From Rhizobium sp. NRK18 (GTDB taxonomy: Bacteria > Pseudomonadota > Alphaproteobacteria > Rhizobiales > Rhizobiaceae), in contig NZ_JANFMV010000001.1 of assembly GCF_024385575.1 (NCBI RefSeq), forward strand, positions 3,377,681-3,441,680: a DNA stretch of 64,000 nucleotides, read 5' to 3'. The first letter of the stretch is position 1, and each line of letters starts with the position of its first letter. The notes under the pieces were generated by a model that worked only from the letters and a program-made list of their open reading frames with translations, was not told where the DNA came from and did not search any database. Positions 1-8,317 of the stretch are shown here, one piece after another. A program made the translations under genes and the position numbers.

Positions 1-1
1 C

Positions 2-664
2 CCCCTGTCTCGAGACTGCGATGTGCTCGAAAGAGCCCGCGCCTCCGACGCAGACGTGTATGGAATCTTCTACAATGACAAGAGCAAGCGGAATTCCCAC
101 CACCATCTGCAATCGTACTTCTACCGCTTTAATCACACCGTAGTCTCGAGCAAAAAGTTCCGCGCCTTGTGGAAAAATATGCCGCTCCTGAACAAAAAGC
201 AGGACGTCATAATAAAACTCGAGAAAAAAATAACCGGCAAGCTTAAAGCAAGAGGATTCACGATAGATTACACTCACAGCTCAAAGAGCATCGAGGAAGC
301 AATTACCCGCCTAAACGATTGGGAATTGAGTGAAATTTGCGAATTTTATAAGTCATACTTAACATATCTTAATATAAACTATAATTCAATTTTTAAAAAT
401 ACCGATTCTTTCAAACAATCCGACTTAAGAAAAAATATACTGGGCAGTAGATTTATATATTACTTCATAGATTCCCATCCATTAATATTCATAAGAGAAC
501 TTTCGTCACCCTTCATAAAGAAGAGCAGAGATCTGAACTACGTCATCCAGCGAAAAGAAATCATAGATGGCGGCTATCTTGATAGAGTTGAACCGGTCAT
601 ACGCCGGGAGATATTGCAATGGGATGATGATGACACCAGGATTCGTCGCAAGGCGCCTGCGTGA
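2..664 (+). CDS. RgpF-like rhamnan/polysaccharide synthesis protein, C-terminal part (cut by left edge)
   Basis: The frame is open back to the first bases of the window, so the gene begins upstream. A GTG at 23 is only an internal codon candidate. The visible ~220 residues contain a region (about residues 10-60 of the visible part) with HHHLQSYFYRF and a downstream KFRALWKNMP, which fits the family of rhamnan synthesis protein F (PF05045) that accompanies glycosyltransferases in polysaccharide loci. Bases about 200-560 are strikingly AT-rich and rich in Ile/Asn/Lys codons compared with the downstream genes, which suggests horizontal acquisition. The stop overlaps the GTG start of the next gene by four bases (GTGA), so the two are translationally coupled. 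The exact sugar handled cannot be told. Confidence 0.6.
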   Translation, partial: PLSRDCDVLERARASDADVYGIFYNDKSKRNSHHHLQSYFYRFNHTVVSSKKFRALWKNMPLLNKKQDVIIKLEKKITGKLKARGFTIDYTHSSKSIEEAITRLNDWELSEICEFYKSYLTYLNINYNSIFKNTDSFKQSDLRKNILGSRFIYYFIDSHPLIFIRELSSPFIKKSRDLNYVIQRKEIIDGGYLDRVEPVIRREILQWDDDDTRIRRKAPA

Positions 665-1878
665 AATCATCGAAGGACAGTTTCATGCACAGCGAGAACA
701 TCCGCTTCATTAAACTTGATACGCGTGTGATCGAACGGTTCGACGAGGCGCTATGCGGACGCTGCGAAACGGTGCATACGTCGATCGTCGCCATCCTAAG
801 CGCGCTTGTGAAGCGTCATGGTCCGATCTACGCAGCCCGAGCTCTATATTCTGCCGTTGTGCGCAGGAATGACGAAATCGTCTCGCTGGTCGCCGGCAAC
901 GTTTTGCGGAAAAAGATACGGTTGCCCGCGCTTTTCGGTAATCCGTTGATTTCGCGCTTCTATGCCGCAATCAAAGGCGTGCAGGCCACTTTGCTTCTGG
1001 ATGTTCTGACCGACAGGCTTGCTCATCAGGACAAGGATCAATTGGTTGCGATCATCTTCAATGGATCACTGTTTCCGGAGAGCATTCTCGGGCGGGCTAC
1101 CCACGGATTCCGTCGCGTTTTCGTTGAGAGCGGATTCTTTCCCAATACGCTTCAGATTGATGCAAAGGGGGTAAATGCGGCAAACTCCGTACCGAGAACG
1201 AAGGAATTCTACCTGTCCGGTCCGGACTTTGCATCCGCCGGCTTGCCGCCAAACACTGTGGCGGTCCGCAGGCCCAAGCGCGAATACCCCGCCAGAGACA
1301 TGCGACCCGGCTATGTTTTTGTACCCTTTCAAGTCCCCTCCGACATGCAGGTTACAGTTCACTCCCCTTGGATCCGGGACATGTATCAGTTCTATGATCT
1401 GGTTATAGAGCAGGCTGAGACGTTTCCGGACGACACGTTTGTCATCAAGGAGCATCCAAGCTTCAAATTGTCGGTCGTGGGATCGCGCCCATCGCACCCT
1501 CGAATCATTTTTGCAAATGGCAATCCGACTGGCCAATTGATCATGAATTCGAGGTCGGTGATGACCTTGAATTCGACCGTGGGAATTGAAGCACTGCTAT
1601 CGGGAAAACAGGTCATTACCTTAGGCGATGCCTGTTACAATATTCAGGATCTCGTGCTCCATACCCCCGATCGCAAGCAATTGAACAAGGCACTGGAGAT
1701 GAGGGATTGGCTGCCGGACGAACGGTTGCGCCGGCAGTTTCTCGGATTTCTATGGAATAGATATCTCGTGAAGGGCGGCTATTTGAGCTTCCCACCGAAT
1801 CTCGCCGATGAAATCCTGGCGAGATGCGGGCCGACCGGCGCTGGCGGATTGCAGGATGTTGCGATGCCACACCCTTGA
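661..1878 (+). CDS. Capsule polysaccharide synthesis-type glycosyltransferase (KpsC/KpsS/LipB-like)
   Basis: A 405-residue cytoplasmic protein with no signal peptide or membrane segment. The C-terminal half carries the signature of the Capsule_synth family (PF05159): a VPFQVPSDMQV stretch near residue 220, an FVIKEHPS motif near 262, and MTLNSTVGIEALLSGKQVI near 300. In that family the last two belong to the nucleotide-sugar (CMP-Kdo) binding side. Family members transfer Kdo or related sugars in capsule or export-linked polysaccharides; the acceptor here is unknown. The start is a GTG that overlaps the previous stop by four bases; an in-frame ATG lies eight codons further in. It is co-directional with the RgpF-like gene and the GT2 that follows. 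Confidence 0.75.
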   Translation: MKSSKDSFMHSENIRFIKLDTRVIERFDEALCGRCETVHTSIVAILSALVKRHGPIYAARALYSAVVRRNDEIVSLVAGNVLRKKIRLPALFGNPLISRFYAAIKGVQATLLLDVLTDRLAHQDKDQLVAIIFNGSLFPESILGRATHGFRRVFVESGFFPNTLQIDAKGVNAANSVPRTKEFYLSGPDFASAGLPPNTVAVRRPKREYPARDMRPGYVFVPFQVPSDMQVTVHSPWIRDMYQFYDLVIEQAETFPDDTFVIKEHPSFKLSVVGSRPSHPRIIFANGNPTGQLIMNSRSVMTLNSTVGIEALLSGKQVITLGDACYNIQDLVLHTPDRKQLNKALEMRDWLPDERLRRQFLGFLWNRYLVKGGYLSFPPNLADEILARCGPTGAGGLQDVAMPHP

Positions 1879-1928
1879 GCCCGAGCACTGGTTAGAAAGC
1901 ATATGCAGGAAAGGCTTGCGGAACAGGC

Positions 1929-2984
1929 ATGAGCAACCACAAGCGGTCCGACCATCAAAACAAGGTCACAGCAATCGTACTGACTTATAATCACGAGCAT
2001 TATATCGCTGATTGTATCCGCAGCATTCAGGCTCAGAATTTTCCGGATTTGGAGATTTTGGTCCTGGACGACAAATCGATAGACCGCACCGCAGACGTCG
2101 TGCGAGATATTTGCGCTTCAAGTCGGCATGTGAACCTGATCGTCAACCAACAGAATTCGGGAAATCCTGCGGTCAACACGCAAAAGCTCATAGATGCCTC
2201 TGCGTCAGACTATATTCTCTTCATGTCTGGTGATGATCTCCTGGCCGAAGACTACAGCTTGCACCGCATTGTGACACATCTGGACACCGAACCGCGAGCA
2301 GATGTCGTCATTCCAAAGCTGCGGTTTCTACTGTCCGGGCAAGCGGCCTCCCCGCCCGAAATTTACGACAGGAACCTGCTTGAAGGTCTACGCAGCTCGG
2401 ATCCCGAAACCCTTTGCCGGCTCCATCTTTATCGGCGGGTGTCCCGGATCTTTGTACAAGGATGCGTCATACGCCGGCAGACCATCGAAGATATGGGCGG
2501 GTTCGACTCGGGGATGATTGCGGACGACTACGCTTTCGTTCTCCGCCTGCTCGATCACCTTCGCGATCGAGGAAACCGGTTCTTCTTTGACGAGAACAGC
2601 TCCTGGCATTACAGGCTGCATTCCAACAATATCCATCGCAATCCGATGCGGCAATTCCGCTCAATCATCGAGGTCGTCTCCGGCCTCGTTCCAGAACGTT
2701 ACTGGCAAAACTTTGCCTGGGATGGCGTTGTCTTCGTCGACCACGAAGACCTTCTTCAGGCTGACCGCCTGAGCAAGGCGTACCTGGGAGACAGGAATGC
2801 AAGAGGCCTGATCGACACCACCGACCGGCTTGCCATCCGGAAGGCACGAAGGCGCGGCGACAGGACCTTTCTGCAAACGTTTGCGAGCTGTCGCGAGCAC
2901 CCCTGGTCTCTTCGGCTTCGCGCGAGGCTGGCGATCGCCAGGCTGTATTTGAAGCCCGGTGCCGGCATCTCCACGCCTAGCTGA
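1929..2984 (+). CDS. Family 2 glycosyltransferase
   Basis: A 351-residue GT-A fold transferase. Near the N-terminus it reads VTAIVLTYNHEHYI, then VLDDKSIDRT around residue 50 and an MSGDD (DXD-type metal/nucleotide-sugar site) near residue 98, all in the usual GT2 order. A further DDYAFVLRLL around residue 197 is the typical acceptor-side acidic motif. It starts at ATG 1929, 50 bases after the capsule-type transferase, and is the last rightward gene of the group. Its stop codon overlaps the stop region of the convergent oxidoreductase by eight bases. The sugar donor and acceptor are not predictable. Confidence 0.85.
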   Translation: MSNHKRSDHQNKVTAIVLTYNHEHYIADCIRSIQAQNFPDLEILVLDDKSIDRTADVVRDICASSRHVNLIVNQQNSGNPAVNTQKLIDASASDYILFMSGDDLLAEDYSLHRIVTHLDTEPRADVVIPKLRFLLSGQAASPPEIYDRNLLEGLRSSDPETLCRLHLYRRVSRIFVQGCVIRRQTIEDMGGFDSGMIADDYAFVLRLLDHLRDRGNRFFFDENSSWHYRLHSNNIHRNPMRQFRSIIEVVSGLVPERYWQNFAWDGVVFVDHEDLLQADRLSKAYLGDRNARGLIDTTDRLAIRKARRRGDRTFLQTFASCREHPWSLRLRARLAIARLYLKPGAGISTPS

Positions 2985-4023
2985 CCAAAACCGAGCTCCT
3001 GGTCTCAATCGCATCGTAGATCGCCTGCAGGACCCGCATGTTTTGAAGGCCGTCATATGCCGACACCCTTGGCGCTGCCTCCTGACGGATCACATCAAGG
3101 AAATGGGACAGCTGCCTCTCGAGCGGATCGGCTCGCTGGATGGACTTCCGGCCCAGTTCAAACGGCTTCCACCATGAGCGATCCGCGGCATCCGGATAGG
3201 AGCGCACGGTCATGCTGGGAAAATCGATCGACCCCATGGTGCCAGCGAGATGATAGCAGGCCTCGTCCGGAAAGAACGGATAGGCGGGGTTCTCACCGGC
3301 CGTCATCTCCCAGCTCTTCGAACTCGCCGCCGCGTCCGACAGGAGAAATGTGCCCAATGCACCGCTCTCGAACTCAAGCGCGATGGCAACGGTATCCTCG
3401 ACCTCAAAATGCCGCTGACTGTTGCTGGCGACGGCCTGAACCGACCGTATTTCGCCGGCAAATGTTCGCATGAGGCCGATCTCGTGGATCATGTTGATGA
3501 GGATGGGACCGCCACCCTTTAGCATTCGCCACGGACCGTCCTCGAAATAATGATCGGGCTTGAAGAACAGTGCCGAACCCTGCAATGCGACCAGACGTCC
3601 AAATCGTTCCGAATTGACATAGTCGAGCAGCACCTCGATCAAGGGACTGTAGGTCCGATGATGGCCGACGAGAATGGGAACGCCGCTCTCTTCCACGGCC
3701 TCCGCGAGAACCCTTGCACTTTCGAGACTGTCGGCGACCGGCTTTTCAACAAGTGCGGGCACTCCCCTTTCAAGGCAGAGCAATGCCTGCTCACTGTGAA
3801 ACCGGTTTGGGGAACTGATGATGACACCGTCGGCCTCAACCGCATCGAAAGCCTCGGAAAGATCGGAAAAGAACGCAGCACCGATATCTTGCGCGAAGTT
3901 GACATGTTCCGGCCGATCAGGCGCGACGATCCCTACCAGCGTGCAGTCAGGCCTTTCCTCGACCAACTCCACATGTCGTCGCCCGATAAGGCCCGGTCCG
4001 GAGAGGATGATTCTGCTTTTCAT
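2977..4023 (-). CDS. Gfo/Idh/MocA family oxidoreductase
   Basis: A 348-residue NAD(P)-dependent oxidoreductase. The N-terminal Rossmann domain begins MKSRIILSGPGLIGRRHVEL (GxGxxG-like). An EKPVADS motif near residue 95 holds the lysine typical of the Gfo/Idh/MocA family, followed by the C-terminal alpha/beta domain with GGGPILINMIHEIGLMR, whose histidine sits where the family's catalytic histidine is expected. I chose ATG 4023, which has a GAGAG upstream, over an ATG 11 codons earlier. The family reduces or oxidises sugars and inositols; in a polysaccharide locus it probably makes a keto- or uronic-sugar precursor. It is the last leftward gene of the 9505-2977 group and converges on the GT2 gene. 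Confidence 0.85.
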   Translation of the reverse strand: MKSRIILSGPGLIGRRHVELVEERPDCTLVGIVAPDRPEHVNFAQDIGAAFFSDLSEAFDAVEADGVIISSPNRFHSEQALLCLERGVPALVEKPVADSLESARVLAEAVEESGVPILVGHHRTYSPLIEVLLDYVNSERFGRLVALQGSALFFKPDHYFEDGPWRMLKGGGPILINMIHEIGLMRTFAGEIRSVQAVASNSQRHFEVEDTVAIALEFESGALGTFLLSDAAASSKSWEMTAGENPAYPFFPDEACYHLAGTMGSIDFPSMTVRSYPDAADRSWWKPFELGRKSIQRADPLERQLSHFLDVIRQEAAPRVSAYDGLQNMRVLQAIYDAIETRSSVLVS

Positions 4024-4060
4024 GGCGCAGCTCTCATATGTCTTATCTGTGATCAAATTG

Positions 4061-5035
4061 CTAAAGGCCCTCTTTCAACAACTTTTGAATTTTACCATAC
4101 TCTGAGACGTCAATTTCTCTGTATGGGGGCCGCTCTTTACCGTAACAGCTCGGAAATACATTTGAAAAATCGAAATAATCTATTCCGGAAATCTTCAGCA
4201 AATGGTTCAGATAAGGCGCATGTTCGAGACACAGTTTTTCTATCATCTCATCGGGGAGCGTCTCGATTACGGAACGGTCATCTCCACTCTCGATTTCTGC
4301 AGCGATAGCGGGAAGCGTCAGACTGTTTAGCGACGGTGAATATTGCCAGTTGTTGCGAAGCTGTAGTTGCCTTATGTCGGCAACCTTACGCGAAAGGGAT
4401 AAATTCGCTCGCTCTCTATTCTTTCCGTCACCCCCAATTTCGACATTCAAAAGTGTCAGAAAATCTTTCACCACATCCCCGCCATCGCGAATGCCGGGAT
4501 AAGGCCTAAAATAGAAATTAAAATCTGGATTTCGGTCGACCAACCTTAGAAGCGCACCTATGCTTCGGAATAAAACATTGCCCCTCATAAATTCATCGAA
4601 TGAACCGACATCCATTCCATTTTCAAACTTATTGAATTCCGCCCACAAAGAACAAATGTAGCTAGCCGCATCCCTAAGATAGCAAACTACCGAAATATTA
4701 TAATCTATCTTGTTGTTATTCAAAAAACATAATGACGATGAATTATAATCAACAAACAAAACCTCTTCAGAGAGCAAAATGTTTTTTGACTTAGAGAAAC
4801 AATTAAATAAATAATTATTTACATATGGCCTACTAAAATGCTCCGGCAATAAAAAAGAGCCGTTCGCGGGCCTGTAGGAACGATCACTCTGCAAAACATG
4901 CTCAAATGGATAATATATCTCAAAATTCTTCATTAAATAAATCGAGTTTTCTAAAATACACTCCTGAACTCCCTTTGTTCCGGTCTTCGGGCTGCCAATG
5001 TGGATGATCAGATTTCTTCCTTTGCCTAAATTCAT
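4061..5035 (-). CDS. Sulfotransferase-like protein
   Basis: A 324-residue protein. Residues 9-20 read LIIHIGSPKTGT, matching the 5'-phosphosulfate-binding loop of PAPS-dependent sulfotransferases, and VVCYLRDAASY about residue 117 matches the 3'-phosphate-binding segment. The rest is poorly conserved. The gene is very AT-rich with long A/T runs, unlike neighbours on both sides, so it looks recently acquired. A strong GGGAGGG ribosome-binding site precedes ATG 5035. It sits directly after the GT61 gene on the same strand, suggesting sulfation of a locus polysaccharide. PAPS-binding residues are seen by eye only, and another nucleotide-binding role is possible. Confidence 0.7.
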   Translation of the reverse strand: MNLGKGRNLIIHIGSPKTGTKGVQECILENSIYLMKNFEIYYPFEHVLQSDRSYRPANGSFLLPEHFSRPYVNNYLFNCFSKSKNILLSEEVLFVDYNSSSLCFLNNNKIDYNISVVCYLRDAASYICSLWAEFNKFENGMDVGSFDEFMRGNVLFRSIGALLRLVDRNPDFNFYFRPYPGIRDGGDVVKDFLTLLNVEIGGDGKNRERANLSLSRKVADIRQLQLRNNWQYSPSLNSLTLPAIAAEIESGDDRSVIETLPDEMIEKLCLEHAPYLNHLLKISGIDYFDFSNVFPSCYGKERPPYREIDVSEYGKIQKLLKEGL

Positions 5036-5051
5036 TGGATCAACCCTCCCT

Positions 5052-6446
5052 TTAATTCTCTAATAATTTTGCTAACGCATCCCTCAAACAAGCCGGCTCG
5101 ATCTTGTAATTCCTGGTGAGTTGAGTGCGATTAGGAGACGGTATCTGCTCCCCCAACACAAAGGCGACCTTGTGATCAAGAGCAGACATCAAATGACGAA
5201 AATAAGAAAAATCCGCATTCTTATATATCGGCGCCAATATCACGGCGCTGGTCTTACGAGGAGCGAAAACCAGATTGGCCAAAGTGGCACCAATAGGTGA
5301 AATTATACATTCAGCATTCTGCATCAATGCCACCTGCTCATCAAACATCAAAGATGAAATATTGACCTTACAGAATCCGTACTCATCCAGAATAGGTATA
5401 AGCGCCGAAAAATTTTCACATTGTCGGCCATTATGACTATCAGATGGGCGCATCAGAAATAGCCGCCGAGGATTTGCCCCTCCCCTCCTGCCTGGATTCA
5501 AGGAGCGTCCTTCAACTCCTGAAATCTGCCCAGACATCTGGCGACCACGGGCGATATGCGACGAACTCGACCACTCCTGACGCCTACCTAGGATTTCCTG
5601 GCGACGTATGATCTCCCTCACCCTTGCAGGTTCATCAAAACGCCCAGTTCGCTCTCGAAACAGTGACGACAACCCGCGAAGCAGCGGGGGGCAAAATGTG
5701 GTTCGATTTTGAGGCTGCGGAAAGGCGCCAGTCTGGAAGCGGATACGACTATCGGCCGGAGTATATGCCGGCGAAGAAATGTACAACAGCTCCTTCACCT
5801 TAACTCTCTGCCAAGACTTCACGAAAATGATCTTATTAAACTCAACACCCAATGAAGCAAAAGCGGATAGGTGATTTTGGTGAAGATCATAATCTATTAT
5901 AACGTCCCATTCCTTCGTATCGATTTTTTCCTTCAATAGCATCAGCCTCGGCAACGCCTCAGTTACCCAATGCGCATAGTTTGTTGAACTCTGTCCCAAC
6001 AATGATACTGCGCGCTTAGAGTGTATAGGTTCTGATCTACCGTGAATATTTATCTTTTTTTTACTTCCTGAGAGACGAGCACGGCCCTCTAATTCGGCCA
6101 CAAACATATCGTCCGCGGGATTGGCTGCGTCTGGATAGTAGGCGACATCATTTCGGAAAACAAAATCCGTCCAGCCCATCACCTCGACATCTTCAACAGT
6201 ACCGAAAAAAATCTTAGGGGAGACAAAATCATCCGAGCTGATTATCTCATCAATTTTTTCTTTCGACCCAAAAAAATATGCATCTTCTACCCTCCATTTT
6301 TCAGGAGTAAAAATCTCATTTTTATTATCATCAGCGAATAATTCTGAAATTGGCAACAGTCTATAATTGCGCGAAGACAGAATACGCCGCAACTTATATT
6401 CACTCGTTCTCAAAAAGGGATATAACGGAATACCAGCTTTAAACAT
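5052..6446 (-). CDS. Family 61 glycosyltransferase (DUF563)
   Basis: A 464-residue protein with the two landmarks of GT61/DUF563 proteins: NYAHWVTEALPRLMLL at about 156-171 and IISPIGATLANLVFAP at about 381-396. GT61 enzymes are inverting transferases in capsule and lipopolysaccharide synthesis. The start ATG 6446 lies two bases after the stop of the aminotransferase gene, with GGAG nine bases upstream, so it belongs to that operon. Odd point: about residues 270-326 (bases 5468-5639) form an Arg/Gly/Ser-rich linker in a place where family members usually have a short one, while the following RRLFLMRPSDS resembles the family's kxyxsR element. The gene is open throughout, so it may still be functional. 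Confidence 0.75.
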   Translation of the reverse strand: MFKAGIPLYPFLRTSEYKLRRILSSRNYRLLPISELFADDNKNEIFTPEKWRVEDAYFFGSKEKIDEIISSDDFVSPKIFFGTVEDVEVMGWTDFVFRNDVAYYPDAANPADDMFVAELEGRARLSGSKKKINIHGRSEPIHSKRAVSLLGQSSTNYAHWVTEALPRLMLLKEKIDTKEWDVIIDYDLHQNHLSAFASLGVEFNKIIFVKSWQRVKVKELLYISSPAYTPADSRIRFQTGAFPQPQNRTTFCPPLLRGLSSLFRERTGRFDEPARVREIIRRQEILGRRQEWSSSSHIARGRQMSGQISGVEGRSLNPGRRGGANPRRLFLMRPSDSHNGRQCENFSALIPILDEYGFCKVNISSLMFDEQVALMQNAECIISPIGATLANLVFAPRKTSAVILAPIYKNADFSYFRHLMSALDHKVAFVLGEQIPSPNRTQLTRNYKIEPACLRDALAKLLEN

Positions 6447-6448
6447 GG

Positions 6449-7549
6449 TTACAACTCCGCAGCCTTCCGAATGGAATTCAAAACTGCCTTGGTGTCTTCG
6501 ATCGCCTGGTGCGGGCCGATCGGCAAACTGAGAACTTCAGCGGCAAGGCGCTCGGCGATCTCAAGCCCGGTATATGCATGGGCCTGTTCCGCATATGCTT
6601 TTTGCTGAAATGGAGCGAGCGGATAATGGATCTGCGTGGATACACCCATGCCGGCAAGCCGCTCCTGCAAACGTTCCCGCTCTCGCACCCGGACGACGAA
6701 CAGGTGCCAAACGGGGTCGGCCCAATCCGGTACCGCAGGCAGGATCAGGTCGAGGCCAGCCAGTTGTTCGAGATATAGCTTGGCAATCGCCTTGCGGCGC
6801 CCGTTCCACTCATCCAGGCATGAAAGCTTCACACGCAGGATCGCCGCCTGTATGGGGTCGAGCCTGCTGTTCAGGCCTTTGACGTCATTTTTATATTTCT
6901 CGCGCGAGCCGTAGTTGCGCAGCATGCGGATCGCATCGGCGACATCGCTGCTGTTTGTCGTGACGGCGCCACCGTCTCCCATCGCACCAAGGTTCTTGGC
7001 AGGGTAGAAGCTCCAGCAAACGGCATCGGCATGCGCGCCGATCCTCTGCCCCTTGTAGCGGGCACCTTGCGCTTGCGCCGCGTCTTCGATCAGAAACAGC
7101 TTATGGCGCCGCGCGACATCCAAAATGGCATCCAGGTCCGCCGGCTGGCCGTATAGGTGGACCGCAATAATTGCTTTCGTTCGTGGGCTGATGGCCGTCT
7201 GAATCCGCGTCGGATCGATGTTGTGTGTCAGCGGATCAGGTTCGACGGCGACTGGGACTGCGCCGACCGCCGAAACGGCCAGCCACGTGGCGATGAATGT
7301 GTTGGAAGGGACAATCACCTCATCGCCCGGGGATATGCCGACCGCACGCAGGGACAGAATCAGGGCATCCAGACCATTGGCGACGCCGACGGCATGCGCT
7401 GCATTGCAATAGACCGCGAACTCGCTTTCGAAGGCCTCGACCTCCTCCCCGAGAATGTACCAGCCGCTTTGCAGGACCCGTTTGACGGAGTCATTGATCT
7501 CCGCTTCCAGCTCCCTGTAGGCCGCGCCGAGATCAAGAAAGGGGATCAT
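6449..7549 (-). CDS. fdtB: DegT/DnrJ/EryC1-family sugar aminotransferase (FdtB-like)
   Basis: A 366-residue PLP-dependent aminotransferase starting [14 protein letters not shown]. The Schiff-base lysine is in [16 protein letters not shown], with EDAAQAQGA before it and NYGSREKY after it, as in sugar-nucleotide 3- or 4-aminotransferases. The open frame extends further upstream, but ATG 7549 gives the family N-terminus and overlaps the end of the FdtA-like gene by 17 bases. Beside an FdtA-like 3,4-ketoisomerase it most likely makes dTDP-3-amino-3,6-dideoxy-hexose (Fuc3N or Qui3N type). The symbol is by context. The FdtC-type acetyltransferase and the RmlA/RmlB enzymes of that pathway are not in the window. 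Confidence 0.85.
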   Translation of the reverse strand: MIPFLDLGAAYRELEAEINDSVKRVLQSGWYILGEEVEAFESEFAVYCNAAHAVGVANGLDALILSLRAVGISPGDEVIVPSNTFIATWLAVSAVGAVPVAVEPDPLTHNIDPTRIQTAISPRTKAIIAVHLYGQPADLDAILDVARRHKLFLIEDAAQAQGARYKGQRIGAHADAVCWSFYPAKNLGAMGDGGAVTTNSSDVADAIRMLRNYGSREKYKNDVKGLNSRLDPIQAAILRVKLSCLDEWNGRRKAIAKLYLEQLAGLDLILPAVPDWADPVWHLFVVRVRERERLQERLAGMGVSTQIHYPLAPFQQKAYAEQAHAYTGLEIAERLAAEVLSLPIGPHQAIEDTKAVLNSIRKAAEL

Positions 7550-7961
7550 GGGCTCTATCCTTTGCCGAAGCGATGAATTCGTCGTAGTCGCGATAATAGT
7601 CGGCTTCGTCATAATGCAGGGACGCCAGCACCAGGCAGACCGACCCCTGCGAAAAATTGTCAATCTCGCGCCAGATCATCGGGCAAATCAAAAGCCCTTG
7701 CTGCGGATTGTCGAGCCTTACCCGTTTGCGATTGCGCCCATCATCCAAGGTGATGTCGAAACCGCCGCTGACGGCGATGAGCAATTGCACCAGCTGCTTG
7801 TGCGCGTGCCCTCCCCTGACGGAACCGGCCGGCACGTCGCAGAGGTAATACACGCGCTTGATGTCAAAGGGCACGTGCTCATGACCCTCGACCACGACGA
7901 GGTCGCCGCGTGCATCGGCAAAAATCGGCAGGTCTAAAATGCGGCAATCTTCTACAGGCAC
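7533..7961 (-). CDS. fdtA: WxcM-like / FdtA-type sugar 3,4-ketoisomerase
   Basis: A 142-residue single-domain cupin of the WxcM-like family. It has [11 protein letters not shown] near the N-terminus, then [13 protein letters not shown] (histidines near residues 50-52, the active-site region of FdtA/QdtA) and a C-terminal [12 protein letters not shown]. These enzymes isomerise dTDP-4-keto-6-deoxyglucose to the 3-keto sugar for the partner aminotransferase. The start is GTG 7961, chosen because GGGAGG lies about eight bases upstream; it is three bases after the stop of the preceding short gene. The ring epimer made (galacto or gluco) cannot be read from sequence. Confidence 0.85.
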   Translation of the reverse strand: MPVEDCRILDLPIFADARGDLVVVEGHEHVPFDIKRVYYLCDVPAGSVRGGHAHKQLVQLLIAVSGGFDITLDDGRNRKRVRLDNPQQGLLICPMIWREIDNFSQGSVCLVLASLHYDEADYYRDYDEFIASAKDRAHDPLS

Positions 7962-7964
7962 TTT

Positions 7965-8279
7965 TTACGCCTCCCTGTACCGAACCAAACACATCACAGT
8001 TGCGTCGATGAACTCGATGCAAAGCTTAAAGAGCGCCTTGCAGCCAGAGTGGACATCAGGCAAGTCCGTGGCGCGAATAATCGGCACACCGGCAATTTCA
8101 CGGTCACTCGTAAAATCGTCAACAAGCGCCGCAATCTTGATCCTGTCGACGATCGCTCGAGAATAGACATTCCGTCCAAGAGCAAAGCGTCTCTCCTGGG
8201 GAGCCGCCTGGAAATCTAGGCAAAACCGGACAGCCTCGTCGCGTTCACGGCTGCTCCAGCTGCCTTCAAACTCATTCAT
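7965..8279 (-). CDS. Truncated sugar/methyltransferase-like protein, N-terminal domain only
   Basis: A 104-residue product. About residues 40-75 read FALGRNVYSRAIVDRIKIA followed by LVDDFTSDREIAGVPII, which resembles the small N-terminal Rossmann-like domain preceding FkbM-type methyltransferase domains in polysaccharide loci. Nothing of the methyltransferase domain follows: the frame ends after an unconserved HSGCKALFKLC tail. I chose ATG 8279, with GGGA seven bases upstream; a TTG at 8321 overlapping the ATP-grasp stop (TTGA) is the alternative. The position between the ATP-grasp and FdtA-like genes suggests it was once a full gene that lost its 3' part. It could also be a functional short protein. 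Confidence 0.45.
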   Translation of the reverse strand: MNEFEGSWSSRERDEAVRFCLDFQAAPQERRFALGRNVYSRAIVDRIKIAALVDDFTSDREIAGVPIIRATDLPDVHSGCKALFKLCIEFIDATVMCLVRYREA

Positions 8280-8317
8280 TATGTCATCCCATATGAATTC
8301 AAATATATTTTGGCGGA

